A stretch of 6,688 nucleotides of DNA, taken from the NCBI GenBank assembly GCA_947523045.1, contig CANNUR010000169.1:1-6688 (forward strand), written 5' to 3'. Under the pieces are notes generated by a model that did not search any database, had not been told where the DNA came from, and worked only from the letters and a program-made list of their open reading frames with translations. This DNA is from an uncultured Prosthecobacter sp. GTDB taxonomy: Bacteria; Verrucomicrobiota; Verrucomicrobiia; Verrucomicrobiales; Verrucomicrobiaceae. The position numbers and the translations under genes are program-made. Positions 5,538-6,688 of the stretch are shown here, in pieces (position 1 is the first letter of the stretch; every line of letters begins with the position of its first letter).

Positions 5538-5568
5538 TGCCGGCTTTTGCAGCGTGCCGGCGCCGGCA
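5538..5568. repeat. TGCCGGC repeats with perfect 14-bp palindrome in divergent spacer
   Basis: TGCCGGCGCCGGCA at 5555-5568 is a perfect palindrome. A third copy of its half, TGCCGGC, stands at 5538-5544 in direct orientation, 17 bases apart start to start. The cluster lies between the two divergent lipoprotein genes, just upstream of the minus-strand -35 box. It could be an operator for a dimeric regulator acting on both genes. In GC-rich DNA such GCCGGC runs can also arise by chance. The rest of the 134-base spacer shows no convincing plus-strand promoter. Confidence 0.35.
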
Positions 5569-5622
5569 GGATGAATGAAAACCCGCCTGCGGCGTCAGAC
5601 TCTGTGGAACCTCATTGCCACC

Positions 5623-6688
5623 ATGAAACCGTTGACCCACCCCGCCACCGCCCTGTTTCTGCTCCTGCTCGCCGGTTGCGACGTCGCCGGGCCCGGCGAC
5701 AGTGCACGAGCTGAACTGGAGCAAGCCGCCGCCGACCTGGAGGCGCGCAGTGCGCTATTGCAGGCGGAAATCGCCACGCTGCGCGAAGGTGAACAGCAAA
5801 ACGCCGACCTGCAGGCTCGCCTTGAAGAACTGGAGGCGGAAAACCGCCGCCTGCAGGCCGAGGCCGAAGCGGCACGCCAGCAGGCTGCCGCCACCCCGCC
5901 GTCCGTGAGTCCTCCACCGGTCAGCCAACCGCCGGTTGCCATGCCGCCCGTGGCCTCGCTGCCGCCGCCGGTGAGCCAGCCTTGGATCGATCCGGTGGCC
6001 GATTATTCGCCCTTTTATGAACCCCTGGCTCCCCACGGCCGCTGGCTGGAGGTCGACGGCTACGGCTATGCCTGGCGTCCCCACCTCGCCGCGCGGTCGA
6101 CCTGGCGACCCTACCTCGACGGCCAGTGGCTGTGGAGTGACTACGGCTGGACTTGGAGCAGTCACGAACCCTTCGGTTGGGCCTGTTACCATTACGGTCG
6201 CTGGGTGCGGCTGTCGCGCCACGGCTGGGTCTGGGTGCCCGGCCGCGAGTGGGCGCCGGCCTGGGTGTCCTGGCGCACCGGTCCGGATTACATCGGCTGG
6301 GCGCCGCTGCCACCGGAGACGCTCGCCTGGCGCGGACGGAGCTGGGGGAACAACATCGACGTGGAGTTCAGCATCAGCTCGTCGTGGTTCAGCTTCGTGC
6401 TGGTGAAGAACTTTTCCTCGCCCATCCGCAGCCACTGCCTGCCGTTTTCCCGGAACAACGACCTGTTCCGCAACACCCGCAACATCACCAACATCCATTG
6501 GCGGAATCGTGACGTGATCTGCGGTGGTCCGGAGTACCGCCGGGTGCGTGGCCTCGTTTCCGCGCCCCTCCCCTTCTACCGCCTGAACCGCGACCAGATG
6601 CGCCGGCCGGGCCGCGACCCGCTGGAAATGCGGCCGCGTGTTTCCGGGGATGAGCTGCGCATCGCCGGACCGCGGATCGACGCACCGT
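5623..6688 (+). CDS. Trp-rich DUF6600-like lipoprotein with coiled coil, 3' end outside window
   Basis: The frame starts at ATG 5623 and stays open for 355 codons to the window edge. A signal peptide ends in the lipobox Leu16-Ala17-Gly18-Cys19. Residues about 30-90 are a heptad-rich coiled coil, followed by a Pro-rich linker (92-120) containing PPPVSQP twice. Residues 121-241 hold 18 tryptophans in repeats such as PLAPHGRWLEVDGYGYAWRP, HYGRWVRLSRHGWVWVPG and EWAPAWVSWRTG. This matches the pattern I know as DUF6600, found in envelope proteins of Verrucomicrobia, Bacteroidetes and Proteobacteria, whose function is unknown. Beyond 245 the chain is Arg/Asn-rich with Cys272 and Cys300. The +2 residue is Asp20, which in enterobacteria signals inner-membrane retention; whether that rule holds here is unknown. 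The layout suggests a trimeric or dimeric stalk holding a Trp-rich domain near the cell wall or outer membrane (inference). No Shine-Dalgarno sequence precedes the ATG (ATTGCCACC). Confidence 0.88.
   Translation, partial: MKPLTHPATALFLLLLAGCDVAGPGDSARAELEQAAADLEARSALLQAEIATLREGEQQNADLQARLEELEAENRRLQAEAEAARQQAAATPPSVSPPPVSQPPVAMPPVASLPPPVSQPWIDPVADYSPFYEPLAPHGRWLEVDGYGYAWRPHLAARSTWRPYLDGQWLWSDYGWTWSSHEPFGWACYHYGRWVRLSRHGWVWVPGREWAPAWVSWRTGPDYIGWAPLPPETLAWRGRSWGNNIDVEFSISSSWFSFVLVKNFSSPIRSHCLPFSRNNDLFRNTRNITNIHWRNRDVICGGPEYRRVRGLVSAPLPFYRLNRDQMRRPGRDPLEMRPRVSGDELRIAGPRIDAP

Noticed and set aside
5605..5610. GGAACC resembling an ECF sigma-factor -35 element before the plus-strand lipoprotein
   Set aside because: It lies only 12 bases before the start codon, leaving no room for a -10 box and start site.
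5617..5625. GCCACCATG, identical to the eukaryotic Kozak consensus, before the Trp-rich lipoprotein
   Set aside because: A coincidence in C-rich leader sequence. Lipoboxes, tRNA with encoded CCA and gene order are all bacterial.
5571..5714. ORF starting at ATGAATGAA within the spacer and running into the lipoprotein gene in another frame
   Set aside because: It overlaps the signal-peptide region of a convincing gene and its translation is low-complexity Arg/Pro with no motif.
5755..6498. A 247-residue minus-strand ORF opposite the Trp-rich lipoprotein
   Set aside because: The plus-strand frame has a signal peptide, coiled coil and Trp-rich domain in order. The antisense product is low-complexity Pro/Arg/Gly.

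Overview
The window is GC-rich bacterial chromosome with dense, compact genes, three of them housekeeping (tRNA-Cys, dnaJ, grpE). Protein styles suggest Verrucomicrobia, most likely an Opitutae-type bacterium: a DnaJ with long poly-Gly runs and an FF/KK-rich tail, a glutaredoxin with a CGWS site, a Trp-rich DUF6600-like lipoprotein, and a STAS/PP2C pair next to the chaperones. This placement rests on family resemblance recalled from memory, not on a search.

Layout. A plus-strand gene enters from the left and stops at 358. A 110-base intergenic stretch holds a strong stem-loop (376-419) and a smaller hairpin (448-465) just beyond the 3' end of a minus-strand tRNA-Cys(GCA) at 466-540, which has its own sigma70-type promoter (562-589). 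A 10-bp hairpin (591-617) separates that promoter from a long minus-strand gene run. In transcription order the run is STAS protein (4906-4346), membrane GAF-PP2C phosphatase (4288-2840), grpE (2787-2221), dnaJ (2215-1052) and glutaredoxin (988-632). Upstream of it, also on the minus strand, lies a small lipoprotein (5488-4991) with a good TTGACA/AATAAT promoter almost touching its start codon. A 134-base divergent spacer with a perfect 14-bp palindrome separates it from a plus-strand Trp-rich lipoprotein that starts at 5623 and runs off the right end without a stop.

How the genes may work together. The STAS protein keeps the Asp-Ser phosphorylation motif and the phosphatase keeps all the metal-binding motifs of the SpoIIE/RsbU family, so the two look like the substrate and phosphatase halves of a partner-switching signalling module. 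No RsbW-type kinase or sigma factor is visible here. GrpE (nucleotide exchange) and DnaJ (J-protein) are the two co-chaperones of DnaK, which is not in the window. The glutaredoxin adds a thiol-redox function. The co-directional order suggests, but does not prove, that signalling, proteostasis and redox genes are co-transcribed. The two divergent lipoproteins appear to be envelope proteins of unknown function.

Two features stand out. None of the seven intact start sites has a recognisable Shine-Dalgarno sequence, and several intergenic gaps carry well-formed hairpins without U-tracts. I see no mobile element, CRISPR array or phage gene, and no clearly new multi-gene system. The STAS-PP2C-chaperone-redox grouping is the most interesting candidate.
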